A stretch of DNA of 64,000 nt from Balaenoptera acutorostrata (Eukaryota; Chordata; Mammalia; Artiodactyla; Balaenopteridae), in assembly GCF_949987535.1 (NCBI RefSeq), contig NC_080075.1, positions 4,014,606 to 4,078,605 on the forward strand. The letters run 5' to 3'. Both the position numbers and the translations under genes were made by a program. The notes beneath the pieces were generated by a model. That model did no database searches and had not been told where the DNA came from. It worked only from the letters and a program-made list of their open reading frames with translations. Of this stretch, positions 1 through 11,108 are shown piece after piece. The first letter of the stretch is position 1; each line of letters begins with the position of its first letter.

Positions 1-1190
1 TTCATCAAATGTTTTTTGTCCCATCAGAAGACACCAACATGCTGATGAGATATATATATATATATATGAAATTAAACCAAAACGGAACTGAAAACAAAAG
101 ATGGTTTTCAGTCTCCTTTTCCCTTTTATGACCCCAACTTCTGATTTCTCGGAGGGGCCATAACTTCCTCTCCTGCACACAGATAACTCCAAGGAGATAA
201 CTAAATTACAACCATGCCCATTACTAATGCTTCTGTCATCAGCACCAACTCTTGTGCCACCCAAATGCCATTTATTGAATCCCTACTATGTAGCTGGCAA
301 GTCACTATAGCCTATGCAAATTTCTTTTCCTCCAATGCTGTAAGTTCTTTGGTGATTTCAACCTGATAAAACACCATGCTATGATGTGCTCTTGTGATTT
401 CCTAAGACTTTAATTGGGTATTTTCTGAGAACAGTAGCTACTTAGGCAAATGCAGAATGACTGAGAGCATTAAGACTAATGTTACCCAAGGCTTTTGCAA
501 ATATTTGTGCTATTCTCAAACTTTGATTCATATGTTTTGGATACTGTAGAATAACATAAAAAAGCACAATCATTAGCCTCTGATTCCTTACCCATATCTG
601 GCTGGTTAACCCTTGTCTGTTCACTCTTCCTTCTGTCAGCTCTAGGACCATGAGCAGAGAACATCACTTCTATGAGCTTTAGATTTTTCCTAATACTGAT
701 TTTATGAAAATGTTAAGTGGATTAAATTATATTAAAAAGACTTCTGTTCCCTCTCTAGTCTCCTCTGTAAGAAAGCTCTGTACAAATACTTTCGGGAAGA
801 ACAGTTTGGAAAAGTATAGTAGATTTCAGTCCACCATTTATCTTCTACTATCTGGCTGTGTATTCTTGAGGACATATGTAATCTCTCTTAGCTTTATTAT
901 TGTGTGTATGCGTGTGTGTGTAAAAGTTATATAATAATACCTTGTTATATTTAAGTTTCATGATGGTTTAAACCTAAAGGCAAGTAGTAGCTGGTTAACA
1001 TACTAGCTCTCTTTTATTTCCTTTGCATTTGGTCTCCCTGAAGGATGCAATGCCATGGGAAGTTTACTTGTTTTGCAATGTGGAGAACTTTCCCCATGGT
1101 GGGAATGTGGAGACAGAGGAAGGTGTACCGTCTGAATGCGTCCACCACACAGCATCATGTAGGATGCAATAAGCCAGCAGTGGGCGACTC
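1..1190. other. Unique AT-rich DNA, no gene seen
   Basis: No exon, RNA gene or clear transposon copy is recognisable here. The stretch holds a short (TA)n microsatellite near 48-67 and a short GT-rich patch near 900-922. Open frames in it are short and have no family resemblance. Confidence 0.5.
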
Positions 1191-1194
1191 TCCC

Positions 1195-1350
1195 TGGAAG
1201 CAGTGGACAAGATCCTTAACTTTTCTGAGCCTAAGTTTTATTATCTGTAAAAAGGTATGTAATGACGGCTTCTTCTACCTGAGAGTTCTGTTGAGTACAT
1301 CAAATGCAGAAATGTGAGAGAAACATCTTGAAAACTAAAGCATTACGAGA
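1195..1350 (+). repeat. MIR SINE fragment, sense
   Basis: The succession 'aagatccttaacttttctga', 'gcctaagttttattatctgt' and 'aaaaaggtatgtaatgacgg' follows the MIR core (the 'cttaacctctctgagcctcagtttcctcatctgtaaaatgg' type) with many substitutions. MIR elements are ancient mammalian tRNA-derived SINEs and are not mobile. The borders are approximate. Confidence 0.6.
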
Positions 1351-2330
1351 AGATAAGAAACCACTATTAATATACCTTCAGCAAGTAATACATTGTTCCT
1401 AATGCATGGAGATCAGAAAATAATCTGAAAATGTATCTGTGCTGGCACATGTTCATTTGTACTGAAGCATTTTGGATTGTTCTCACAATGCTCTATAATC
1501 CCACTTACTTAATTAACCCTTTATTCTTTCCCCTCAACATTTAGCCTCTGCTGTGGCCAGTTCTATTTCCTCCTCATAACCGATATAGCTGGGGGATGAC
1601 GGTACACTCACTGCCCTGGCCAGGAGTGTTCTCTTCCTTCCCTTAGCAGGAGACACTTCTAATCTGGTCTTTCCTGACCGCACAACACCTAATTTCACTT
1701 CCCTCCACCTGGACCGCTTCAGCACTTTGGGTGTACATCACATAATTTAACACTTAATTATATTGTAAAAGTGGAGTGAAAAGAGACATCCAGACAAAAA
1801 TTCCATTTATTTTCGTGATAGAGCAAGCTGGAGAAAGAGAGGAAAAAAGTGATTTCTATTAAGGTGGCCTACCTCACCAGAAACAGGCCAATCAACCATG
1901 CAATTTTTATTTATGTTTCCTTTTCATTTCCTGAGGGCGAATATATATTCTACCCCCTTGATGATGTCAGGCAGTGAGTAGCCATAAATCACTAGTGACA
2001 TGCTGGAACCAAGCTTTTTAGGGTGCCAGAAGAATGACTGGAGGATTATTTTCAGCAATATACACAAAATAAGGTCACTACTGAGAAAAATCTAGAAAAA
2101 ACGAGGGACATCTTTGTCAGATAATATTTCAAGGGATACTGTTCAAGAATGAAAAGGGAAAATACCAATATATTTTTCTGAGATCATTTGATTGGATGAA
2201 AGAACAACTGAGACAGTTTTAGTTTTCTAAATATTTCTCCTGTGTATATTGTAACTAAGGCTAAAAAGTTATGAGACTTTTTAAATGTAAACATAACAAT
2301 TTAAACATCCTGGTTATATTTTTTTCTATT
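1351..2330. other. Unique DNA, no gene seen
   Basis: I see no transposon family or exon with confidence in this stretch. A minus-strand open frame of 63 codons at 1534-1725 has no recognisable similarity and no splice context that I can support. Confidence 0.45.
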
Positions 2331-2540
2331 TGAGAGGCAGTCTAATACTATATTGAAAGAATGTGGATTTTTGAAATGCTAGCTTTTGCATTTAATAGCT
2401 GTCTGACCTAGAGTAAAAATTCGATTTGACTAAATCTCAATTTTCTCACTATAAAATGGGAATAATAATAGCCACCTCATTATTATTGAGGACTGGTGTG
2501 GAGAAAATGGAAAATTGATCCTACTGTCTGGTGCTTCAGT
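2331..2540 (+). repeat. MIR SINE fragment, sense
   Basis: The region runs through the MIR landmarks in order: a degenerate tRNA-like head, 'aatagctgtctgacctagag', 'tctcaattttctcactataa' and 'aatgggaataataatagcca', then 'attgaggactggtgtggag'. This matches the MIR core order for the plus strand. The copy is old and the limits are approximate. Confidence 0.7.
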
Positions 2541-3129
2541 AGGTATCAAGTACAAGTTAGTTACTTCTTTCTCCTTGTTGGGATTCTACATATTTATTTT
2601 CATGATACAGCGCTCATAAAAAAATTTTAAAACCCAACATTTTAGAAGAACTCACTATTAGAATTCATTATTTGGGTTTGCTGTTACATTCTGAAACACA
2701 TTGTTTTGATTATTATTAACCATTGATGTAGCTTTTTTAAGCAAATTATTTCAATAATGTATAGGTCATCTGCAGACTAACAGAGACATCACACAATAGT
2801 AGCAAAAGAATACGCTGTAAAGGACTCTAAAATGCAGACTTTTTAATTCCATCTGTGAAAGTATGCGCCAAGAAATGGCCATATGACATCCTAACACCTA
2901 TCATATTTAAGAATACACAAACACACACATACTTACAACACACACATATCTCTTCTAGCTATGATTCACACAGGCAAAAACTAATTAGGATGTAAATTTA
3001 AGTAAATTTTCAAATAATAGTTATCAGTAGACACTGATTTATCAGCGATTCCAGTAGAAATGGTTTAAGTGGTAAAGCATGTCAACAATTATTGAACTGT
3101 AATTCTGTATGTGGAGTATATTATTAAAC
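2541..3129. other. AT-rich DNA with short CA-rich patch
   Basis: No gene seen. A short imperfect (CA)n patch lies near 2919-2946. The right end merges into the antisense L1M element that follows. Confidence 0.45.
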
Positions 3130-4651
3130 ACTAAAGACGGGTAGTTTTTAATTAACCTTTTTATGGAGAAAATTATGGATTCACATGCAGGTGTAAGATA
3201 TAATACAGAGATATTCCATGTAATCTTTACTGTTTCCCCTATTGGTAACATTCTGAGAAACTATAATAAAATATCAAAATTAAGATATGGACATTGATAC
3301 AGTCAAGATACAGAACATTTCCATCACCATAAGAATCCCTTAAGATGAGTTTTGATAACTACACCCACTTGCATTCACCTCTACTCCATCCTTAACGCTG
3401 CTACCCACTAATCTACTCTCCATTTCTACACCTTGTCATTTTGAGAATATTATATAAATAGAATCATTCAGCATGTAAACTTTGGGATTGGTTTTTTTCA
3501 CTCTGCATAATTCTTCCTTTTAACGCTGAATAGAATTCCAAGGTATGGATGTATCATATTTTGTTTAACCATTCACCCGCCAAAGTACATGAGTTGTTTC
3601 CAGTTTGGGACTATTATGGATGAAGTTGATGTAAACATTCTTGTATAGATTTTTGTGTGACCATAAGTCTTCATTTCTTTGGATGAATGACCAGTAATGC
3701 AATTGCTGACTCATATATTTGCATGTTTATTATTTTAAGAAAGCTTCTCTGTGGTTTCTAGAGTGGCTGTACCATTTTTCATTCCCACCAGCAATGTATG
3801 AATGATCCAGTTTCTCTACATCATGCCAGCATTATATTTTAGAACATTTTATTTCAGCCATGCCTATAAGTGCGTTGTGATGTCTCATTGTGGATTTAAT
3901 TTTCATATCCTGATGGCTAATGCTGTTAAACATTTTTTCCTGTGCTATTCTTCTGTCTATCCTCTTCTGTGAAATTTATCTTTATGTCTTTGTCCATTTT
4001 CTGATTAGCTTGTTGCTTTACTGTTAAATAAGGGGTAAGTTGTTAGAGTTCTTTATGTATAATAGATATTAGATTTTGTCAGATATGTGGTTTGCAAATA
4101 TTTTCTTGCCTCTACAGCTTTTATTTGTCTTAGTGGAGTTTTTCACAGAGAAAATATTTTTAGCTTTGATAAAGTCCAGTTTATCCATTTTTCCTTTTAT
4201 GGATTATCTTTTGGTATAAATTCTAAGAACTCTGCCTAGTCTTATTCCCAAGATTTTCTCCTATGTTTTTGTCTAAAAGTTTTACAGTTTCATTTTTTAT
4301 ATTTAAGTCTGTAATTCATCTTGAGTTATATAACTTAATTTTTGTATAAGGTTTGAGACTAAAGTCACAGTTTATTTTTTCCTCATAGATATCCAATTGC
4401 TTCAGCACCATTTGTTGAAAAGGTTATTATTTCTCCACTGAATTGTTTTGAATCTTGTTACCTTGGCCAAAAATATGTCATTTGAGCATATTTGGGTGGG
4501 TCTATTCCTGGAAACTCTGTTTCTTTTCATTTATCTGTGTGTATCTATCACTCTCAATACTACACAGCCTTCATTACTGTAGCTATATAATAAGCTTTAA
4601 TAAATGGGCAGAACAATTTCTTCTACTTTATTATTCTTTTTAAAAAGTGTA
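3130..4651 (-). repeat. Old L1M LINE, 3' half, antisense (left part)
   Basis: Read on the minus strand this is the 3' UTR and end of ORF2 of an ancient L1M element. On the plus strand it shows typical antisense L1M phrases: 'ccactaatctactctccatt', 'tttgggattggttttttt' followed by 'cactctgcataattc', 'gtggctgtaccatttttcat' and 'tcccaccagcaatgtatgaa'. The element is cut at 4651 by the young L1 and resumes at 11936 ('...tttttaaaaagtgta | ttggctagtctactcc'), in phase with the L1M antisense order. It is decayed and non-functional. Confidence 0.85.
4642..4651. repeat. 5' target-site duplication of young L1
   Basis: AAAAAGTGTA directly before the first base of the L1 5' UTR. It recurs at 11926-11935, where the last poly(A) tract meets the resumed old L1M. 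The run of A in the motif can be shared with the tail, so the exact length is uncertain; the GTGTA part is unambiguous. Confidence 0.85.
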
Positions 4652-4663
4652 GAGGAGATTAAC

Positions 4664-4674
4664 CAAGATGGCGG
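4664..4674 (+). promoter_or_regulatory. YY1-type site in L1 promoter
   Basis: CAAGATGGCGG matches the YY1 core (AAGATGGC) and lies 12 bases in from the element's 5' end. The second L1 has the same sequence at 45597-45607. In human L1 a site at the equivalent place sets accurate transcription initiation; here its role is inferred. Confidence 0.65.
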
Positions 4675-5328
4675 AGTAGAAGGACGTGCTCTCACTCCCT
4701 CTTGCGAGAGCACCAGAATCACAACTGGCTGCTGGACAATCATTGACAGGAAGACCCTGGACTTCACCAAGGAGGACACCCCACGTCCAAGGACAGAGGA
4801 GAAGCCACAGTGAGACGGTAGGAGGGGCGCAATCAGAGTAAAATCAAATCCCATAACTGCTGGGTGGGTGACTCACAGACTGGCGAACACTTATACCACA
4901 GAAGTCCACCCACTGGAGTGAAGGTTCTGAGCCCCACCTCAGGCTTCCCAACCTGGGGGTCCGGCAAAGGGAGGAGGAATTCCTAGAGAATCAGACTTTG
5001 AAGTCTAGTGGGAATTGATTGCAGGACTGTGACAGGACTGGGGGAAACAGAGACCCCACTCTTGGAGGGCACACACAAAGTAATGTGTGCATCGGGACCC
5101 AGGGGAAGGAGCAGTGACCCTGGGGGAGACTGAACCAGACGTACCTGCTGGTGTTGGGGGGTCTCCTGCAGAGGCGAGTGGTGGCTCTGTTTCACCGTGG
5201 GGATAAGGACACTGGCAGCAGAGGTCCTGGGAAGTTCTCCTTGGCGTGAGCCCTCCCAGAGTCTGCCATTAACCCCACCAAAGAGCACGGGTAGGCTCCA
5301 GTGTTGGGTTGCCTCAGGCAAAACAACC

Positions 5329-5478
5329 AACAGGGAGGGAACCCAGCCCCACCCATCAACAGTCAAGTGGATTAAGGTTTTACTGGGCTCTGATCGCCAC
5401 AGCAACAGGGAGGGAACCCAGCCCCACCCATCAACAGTCAAGTGGATTAAGGTTTTACTGAGCTCTGACCGCCACAGC
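5329..5478 (+). repeat. 75-bp tandem duplication in L1 5' UTR
   Basis: Two adjacent units, 5329-5403 and 5404-5478, are nearly identical; differences include 'gggctctgatcgcc' against 'gagctctgaccgcc'. Each starts 'aacagggagggaaccca' and ends 'gccacagc'. The second L1 (about 46048-46125) has one copy only. Tandem promoter repeats ('monomers') are known in mouse L1; here there are only two partial units, which may mark a subfamily. Confidence 0.85.
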
Positions 5479-5622
5479 AACAGTCAGCTCTACCCACCAC
5501 CAGAGCCTCCCATCAAGCCTCTTAGATAGCCTCAACCACCAGAGGGCAGACAACAGAAGCAAGAAAAACTACAATCCTGCAGCCTGTGGACCAAAACCCA
5601 CAGTTACAGAAAGACAGAGAAG

Positions 5623-6528
5623 ATGAAAAGGCAGAGGGCTATGTACCAGATGAAGGAACAAGAAAAAACCCCAGAAAAACAACTAAATGAAGTGGAGATA
5701 GGCAACCTTCCAGAAAAAGAATTCAGAATAATGATAGTGAAGATGATCCAGGACCTCGGAATAAGAATGGAGGCAAAGATTGAGAAGATGCAAGAAATGA
5801 TTAACAAAGACCTAGAAGAATTAAAGAACAAACAAACAGAGATGACCAATACAATAACTGAAATGAAAACTACACTAGAAGGAATCAATAGCAGAATAAC
5901 TGAGGCAGAAGAACGGATAAGTGACCTGGAAGACAGAATGGTGGAATTCACTGCTGCGGAACAGACTAAAGAAAAAAGAATAAAAAGAAATGAAGACAGC
6001 CTAAGAGACCTCTGGGACAACATTAAACGCAACAACATTCGCATTATAGGGGTCCCAGAAGGAGAAGAGAGAGAGAAAGGACCAGAGAAAATATTTGAAG
6101 AGATTATAGTCGAAAACTTCCCTAACATGGGAAAGGAAATAGCCACCCAAGTCCAGGAAGCGCAGAGAGTCCCATACAGAATAAACCCAAGGAGAAACAC
6201 GCCGAGACACATAGTAATCAAAGTGGCAAAAATTAAAGACAAAGAAAAATTATTGAAAGCAGCAAGGGAAAAACGACAAATAACATACAAGGGAACCCCC
6301 ATAAGGTTAACAGCTGATTTCTCAGCAGAAACTCTGCAAGCCAGAAGGGAGTGGCATGAAATACTTAAAGTGATGAAAGGGAAGAACCTACAACCAAGAT
6401 TACTCTACCCAGCAAGGATCTCATTTAGATTTGATGGAGAAATCAAAAGCTTTACAGACAAGCAAAAGCTAAGAGAATTCAGCACCACCAAACCAGCTCT
6501 ACAACAAATGCTAAAGGAACTTCTCTAA
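5623..6528 (+). CDS. L1 ORF1p, intact RNA-binding chaperone
   Basis: A complete frame of 301 codons from ATG to TAA. ORF1p forms trimers, coats the L1 RNA in the cytoplasm and acts as a nucleic-acid chaperone in the L1 particle. Visible parts: a basic N-terminus (about 1-35); a heptad-rich coiled coil (about 36-120, including [19 protein letters not shown] and [15 protein letters not shown]); an RRM-like domain (about 137-205, including [13 protein letters not shown] and [20 protein letters not shown]); and a C-terminal domain (about 206-301) with the conserved basic [30 protein letters not shown] and [14 protein letters not shown]. Human ORF1p has 338 residues; most of the difference is in the N-terminus and coiled coil. 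The ATG was chosen because the second L1 has the same start (46285). No internal stop or frameshift was seen. Confidence 0.95.
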   Translation: MKRQRAMYQMKEQEKTPEKQLNEVEIGNLPEKEFRIMIVKMIQDLGIRMEAKIEKMQEMINKDLEELKNKQTEMTNTITEMKTTLEGINSRITEAEERISDLEDRMVEFTAAEQTKEKRIKRNEDSLRDLWDNIKRNNIRIIGVPEGEEREKGPEKIFEEIIVENFPNMGKEIATQVQEAQRVPYRINPRRNTPRHIVIKVAKIKDKEKLLKAAREKRQITYKGTPIRLTADFSAETLQARREWHEILKVMKGKNLQPRLLYPARISFRFDGEIKSFTDKQKLREFSTTKPALQQMLKELL

Positions 6529-6586
6529 GTGGGAAACACAAGAGAAGAAAAGGACCTACAAAAACAAACCCAAAACAATTAAGAAA
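6529..6586 (+). other. L1 inter-ORF spacer
   Basis: Fifty-eight bases between the ORF1 TAA and the ORF2 ATG, A-rich, ending 'aacaattaagaaa' before the ATG. The second L1 keeps an almost identical spacer of the same length (47197-47254). Human L1 has a spacer of about 63 bp. ORF2 translation depends on context of this kind in known L1s. Confidence 0.85.
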
Positions 6587-9500
6587 ATGGTCATAGGAAC
6601 ATACATATCGATAATTACCTTAAACGTGAATGGATTAAATGCCCCAACCAAAAGACATAGACTGGCTGAATGGATACAAAAACAAGACCCATATATATGC
6701 TGTCTACAAGAGACCCACTTCAGACCTAGGGACACATACAGACTGAAAGTGAGGGGATGGAAAAAGATATTCCATGCAAATGGAAATCAAAAGAAAGCTG
6801 GAGTAGCTATACTCATATCAGATAAAATAGACTTTAAAATAAAGAATGTTACAAGAGACAAGGAAGGACACTACATAATGATCCAGGGATCAATCCAAGA
6901 AGAAGATATAACAATTATAAATATATATGCACCCAACATAGGAGCACCTCAATACATAAGGCAACTGCTAACAGCTATAAAAGAGGAAATCGACAGTAAC
7001 ACAATAATAGTGGGGGACTTTAACACCTCACTTACACCATTGGACAGATCATCCAAAATGAAAATAAATAAGGAAACACAAGCTTTAAATGACACAATAG
7101 ACCAGATAGATTTAATTGATATATATAGGACATTCCATCCAAAAACGGCAGATTACACGTTCTTCTCAAGTGCACACGGAACATTCTCCAGGATAGATCA
7201 CATCTTGGGTCACAAATCAAGCCTCAGTAAATTTAAGAAAATTGAAATCATATCAAGCATCTTTTCTGACCACAACGCTATGAGATTAGAAATGAATTAC
7301 AGGGAAAAAAACGTAAAAAAGACAAACACATGGAGGCTAAACAATACGTTACTAAATAACCAAGAGATCACTGAAGAAATCAAACAGGAAATAAAAAAAT
7401 ACCTAGAGACAAATGACAATGAAAACACGACGACCCAAAACCTATGGGATGCAGCAAAAGCGGTTCTAAGAGGGAAGTTTATAGCTATACAAGCCTACCT
7501 AAAGAAACAAGAAAAATCTCAAGTAAACAATCTAACTTTACACCTAAAGAAACTAGAGAAAGAAGAACAAACAAAACCCAAAGTTAGCAGAAGGAAAGAA
7601 ATCATAAAGATCAGAGCAGAAATAAATGAAATAGAAACAAAGAAAACAATAGCAAAGATCAATAAAACTAAAAGTTGGTTCTTTGAGAAGATAAACAAAA
7701 TTGATAAGCCATTAGCCAGACTCATCAAGAAAAAGAGGGAGAGGACTCAAATCAATAAAATCAGAAATGAAAAAGGAGAAGTTACAACAGACACCGCAGA
7801 AATACAAAACATCCTAAGAGACTACTACAAGCAACTTTATGCCAATAAAATGGACAACCTGGAAGAAATGGACAAATTCTTAGAAAGGTATAACCTTCCA
7901 AGACTGAATCAGGAAGAAACAGAAAATATCAACAGACCAATCACAAGTAATGAAATTGAAACTGTGATTAAAAACCTTCCAACAAACAAAAGTCCAGGAC
8001 CAGATGGCTTCACAGGTGAATTCTATCAAACATTTAGAGAAGAGCTAACACCCATCCTTCTCAAACTCTTCCAAAAAATTGCAGAGGAAGGAACTCTCCC
8101 AAACTCATTCTATGAGGCCACCATCACCCTGATACCAAAACCAGACAAAGACACTACAAAAAAAGAAAATTACAGACCAATATCACTGATGAATATAGAT
8201 GCAAAAATCCTCAACAAAATACTAGCAAACAGAATCCAACAACACATTAAAAGGATCATACACCACGATCAAGTGGGATTTATCCCAGGGATGCAAGGAT
8301 TCTTCAATATACGCAAATCAATCAATGTGATACACCATATTAACAAATTGAAGAAGAAAAACCATATGATCATCTCAATAGATGCAGAAAAAGCTTTTGA
8401 CAAAATTCAACACCCATTTCTGATAAAAACTCTCCAGAAAGTGGGCATAGAGGGAACCTACCTCAACATAATAAAGGCCATATATGACAAACCCACAGCA
8501 AACATCATTCTCAATGGTGAAAAACTGAAAGCATTTCCTCTAAGATCAGGAACGAGACAAGGATGTCCACTCTCACCACTATTATTCAACATAGTTCTGG
8601 AAGTCCTAGCCACGGCAATCAGAGAAGAAAAAGAAATAAAAGGAATCCAAATTGGAAAAGAAGAAGTAAAACTGTCACTGTTTGCGGATGACATGATACT
8701 ATACATAGAGAATCCTAAAACTGCCATCAGAAAACTGCTAGAGCTAATTAATGAATATGGTAAAGTTGCAGGTTACAAAATTAATGCACAGAAATCTCTT
8801 GCATTCCTATACACTAATGATGAAAAATCTGAAAGAGAAATTATGGAAACACTCCCATTTACCATTGCAACAAAAAGAATAAAATACCTAGGAATAAACC
8901 TACCTAGGGAGACAAAAGACCTGTATGCAGAAAACTATAAGACACTGATGAAAGAAATTAAAGATGATACCAACAGATGGAGAGATATACCATGTTCTTG
9001 GATTGGAAGAATCAACATTGTGAAAATGAGTATACTACCCAAAGCAATCTACAGATTCAATGCAATCCCTATCAAATTACCAATGGCATTTTTTACGGAG
9101 CTAGAACAAATCATCTTAAAATTTGTATGGAGACACAAAAGACCCCGAATAGCCAAAGCAGTCTTGAGGCAAAAAAATGGAGCTGGAGGAATCAGACTCC
9201 CTGACTTCAGACTATACTACAAAGCTACAGTAATCAAGACAATATGGTACTGGCACAAAAACAGAAACATAGATCAATGGAACAAGATCGAAAGCCCAGA
9301 GATTAACCCACGCACCTATGGTCAACTAATCTATGACAAAGGAGGCAAAGATATACAATGGAGAAAAGACAGTCTCTTCAATAAGTGGTGCTGGGAAAAC
9401 TGGACAGCCACATGTAAAAGAATGAAATTAGAATACTCCCTAATACCATGCACAAAAATAAACTCAAAATGGATTAGAGACCTAAATATAAGACTGGACA

Positions 9501-10405
9501 CTATAAAACTCTTAGAGGAAAACATAGGAAGAACACTCTTTGACATAAATCACAGCAAGATCTTTTTCGATCCACCTCCTAGAGTAATGGAAATAAAAAC
9601 AAAAATAAACAAGTGGGACCTAATGAAACTTCAAAGCTTTTGCACAGCAAAGGAAACCATAAACAAGACGAAAAGACAACCCTCAGAATGGGAGAAAATA
9701 TTTGCAAATGAATCAACGGACAAAGGATTAATCTCCAAAATATATAAACAGCTCATTCAGCTCAATATCAAAGAAACAAACACCCCAATCCAAAAATGGG
9801 CAGAAGACCTACATAGACATTTCTCCAAAGAAGACATACAGACGGCCACGAAGCACATGAAAAGATGCTCAACATCACTAATTATTAGAGAAATGCAAAT
9901 CAAAACTACAATGAGGTATCACCTCACTCCTGTTAGAATGGGCATCATCAGAAAATCTACAAACAACAAATGCTGGAGAGGGTGTGGAGAAAAGGGAACC
10001 CTCTTGCACTGTTGGTGGGAATGTAAATTGATACAGCCACTATGGAGAACAATATGGAGGTTCCTTAAAAAACTAAAAATAGAATTACCATATGACCCAG
10101 CAATCCCACTACTGGGCATATACCCAGAGAAAACCGTAATTCAAAAAGACACGTGCACCCGAATGTTCATTGCAGCACTATTTACAATAGCCAGGTCATG
10201 GAAGCAACCTAAATGCCCATCAACAGACGAATGGATAAAGAAGTTGTGGTACATATATACGATGGAATATTATTCAGCCATAAAAAGGAACGAAATTGAG
10301 TCATTTGTTGAGAAGTGGATGGATCTAGAGACTGTCATACAGAGTGAAGTAAGTCAGAAAGAGAAAAACAAATATCGTATGTTAATGCATGTATGTGGAA
10401 CGTAG
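6587..10405 (+). CDS. L1 ORF2p, intact endonuclease-reverse transcriptase
   Basis: A complete frame of 1272 codons (human: 1275), 58 bp after ORF1. ORF2p nicks DNA at TTTT/AA-type sites and copies the L1 RNA there. The APE-type endonuclease (about 1-238) keeps N13 (TLNVNGLN), E42 (QETHF), D144 and N146 (GDFN), D204 and H205 (RIDHILG), and D228 and H229 (SDHN), each one residue below the human numbering. The reverse transcriptase (about 495-775) keeps motif A D599 ([10 protein letters not shown]) and the FADD box at 699-702 with D701 and D702. The C-terminal zinc-knuckle-like motif is C1129-X3-C1133-X7-H1141-X4-C1146 ([18 protein letters not shown]). Every catalytic residue I could check is present. 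Translation is probably by a reinitiation-like mechanism, as in other L1s. Activity is inferred, not shown. Confidence 0.95.
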   Translation: MVIGTYISIITLNVNGLNAPTKRHRLAEWIQKQDPYICCLQETHFRPRDTYRLKVRGWKKIFHANGNQKKAGVAILISDKIDFKIKNVTRDKEGHYIMIQGSIQEEDITIINIYAPNIGAPQYIRQLLTAIKEEIDSNTIIVGDFNTSLTPLDRSSKMKINKETQALNDTIDQIDLIDIYRTFHPKTADYTFFSSAHGTFSRIDHILGHKSSLSKFKKIEIISSIFSDHNAMRLEMNYREKNVKKTNTWRLNNTLLNNQEITEEIKQEIKKYLETNDNENTTTQNLWDAAKAVLRGKFIAIQAYLKKQEKSQVNNLTLHLKKLEKEEQTKPKVSRRKEIIKIRAEINEIETKKTIAKINKTKSWFFEKINKIDKPLARLIKKKRERTQINKIRNEKGEVTTDTAEIQNILRDYYKQLYANKMDNLEEMDKFLERYNLPRLNQEETENINRPITSNEIETVIKNLPTNKSPGPDGFTGEFYQTFREELTPILLKLFQKIAEEGTLPNSFYEATITLIPKPDKDTTKKENYRPISLMNIDAKILNKILANRIQQHIKRIIHHDQVGFIPGMQGFFNIRKSINVIHHINKLKKKNHMIISIDAEKAFDKIQHPFLIKTLQKVGIEGTYLNIIKAIYDKPTANIILNGEKLKAFPLRSGTRQGCPLSPLLFNIVLEVLATAIREEKEIKGIQIGKEEVKLSLFADDMILYIENPKTAIRKLLELINEYGKVAGYKINAQKSLAFLYTNDEKSEREIMETLPFTIATKRIKYLGINLPRETKDLYAENYKTLMKEIKDDTNRWRDIPCSWIGRINIVKMSILPKAIYRFNAIPIKLPMAFFTELEQIILKFVWRHKRPRIAKAVLRQKNGAGGIRLPDFRLYYKATVIKTIWYWHKNRNIDQWNKIESPEINPRTYGQLIYDKGGKDIQWRKDSLFNKWCWENWTATCKRMKLEYSLIPCTKINSKWIRDLNIRLDTIKLLEENIGRTLFDINHSKIFFDPPPRVMEIKTKINKWDLMKLQSFCTAKETINKTKRQPSEWEKIFANESTDKGLISKIYKQLIQLNIKETNTPIQKWAEDLHRHFSKEDIQTATKHMKRCSTSLIIREMQIKTTMRYHLTPVRMGIIRKSTNNKCWRGCGEKGTLLHCWWECKLIQPLWRTIWRFLKKLKIELPYDPAIPLLGIYPEKTVIQKDTCTRMFIAALFTIARSWKQPKCPSTDEWIKKLWYIYTMEYYSAIKRNEIESFVEKWMDLETVIQSEVSQKEKNKYRMLMHVCGT

Positions 10406-10610
10406 AAAAATGGTACAGATGAGCCAGTTTGCAGGGCAGAAGTTGAGACACAGATGTAGAGAATGGACATATGGACACCAAGGGGGGAAAACTGCGATGA
10501 GGTGGGGATGGTGATGTGCTGAATTGGGCGATTGGGATTGACATGTATACACTGATGTGTATAAAACTGATGCCTAATAAGAACCTGCAGTATAAAAAAA
10601 CAAACAAAAC
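10406..10610 (+). terminator. L1 3' UTR and weak polyadenylation region
   Basis: About 190 bp after the ORF2 stop, ending 'aataagaacctgcagtata' and then a short impure A-rich tail (10594-10610). The only hexamer near the end is AATAAG at 10576-10581; there is no AATAAA. A weak signal explains why transcripts could read into flanking DNA, which fits the transductions downstream. The 3' UTR has only two G runs of three or more (10482-10487 and 10504-10507), unlike the second L1. Confidence 0.8.
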
Positions 10611-10640
10611 AACTAATACTAAACTTTCATTGGGTTATTT

Positions 10641-11108
10641 GTATGGAAATATGTTAATATAAATGTTTCAGACATTACATGAAATTTCTAAAAATCTTAT
10701 ATTTGCATTTGTATGGAAATATGTATGGAAATATGTTAATATAAATGTTTCAGACATTACATGAAATTTCTAAAAATCTTATATTTGTATTTGTATGGAA
10801 ATATGTATGGAAATATGTTAATATAAATGTTTCAGACATTACATGAAATTTCTAAAAATCTTGTATTTGTATGGAAATATGTATGGAAATATGTTAATAT
10901 AAATGTTTCAGACATTACATGAAATTTCTAAAAATCTTATATTTGTATTTGTATGGAAATATGTATGGAAATATGTTAATATAAATGTTTCAGACATTAC
11001 ATGAAATTTCTAAAAATCTTATATTTGTATTTGTATGGAAATATGTATGGAAATATGTTAATATAAATGTTTCAGACATTACAGGAAACGTCTAAAAATC
11101 TTATATGT
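10641..11108 (+). repeat. Minisatellite, six units of about 82 bp
   Basis: Units start at 10641, 10711, 10793, 10869, 10951 and 11033 with 'gtatggaaatatg'. Three are exactly 82 bp, one is 76 bp, the first is 70 bp (it lacks one copy of the internal 12-mer 'gtatggaaatat'), and the last is truncated and diverged ('caggaaacgtc' for 'catgaaatttc'). The core 'aatataaatgtttcagacat' is unchanged in every unit. The high identity implies recent expansion or homogenisation in the parent locus before transduction. Confidence 0.92.

Larger units (their letters stand above)
4652..5622 (+). promoter_or_regulatory. L1 5' UTR / internal promoter
   Basis: The first 971 bp of the young L1, running to the ORF1 start. 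In L1 elements this part holds an internal RNA polymerase II promoter that starts at its first base. CAAGATGGCGG at 4664-4674 is a YY1-type site at about +13, the position it has in human L1, where it directs the start site. The region is GC-richer than its surroundings. It contains a 75-bp tandem duplication at 5329-5478 and about 210 bp (roughly 4818-5030) absent from the older copy at 45589. Promoter activity is inferred from the family. Confidence 0.8.

Noticed and set aside
5604..6302. 232-codon minus-strand frame opposite ORF1
   Set aside because: A shadow of the A-rich L1 ORF1; its hydrophobic, serine-rich content is what antisense translation of such a frame gives.
10641..11108. Regularly spaced repeats resembling a CRISPR array
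   Set aside because: The units are tandem and contiguous without unique spacers, are about 82 bp, and lie in mammalian DNA. This is a minisatellite.
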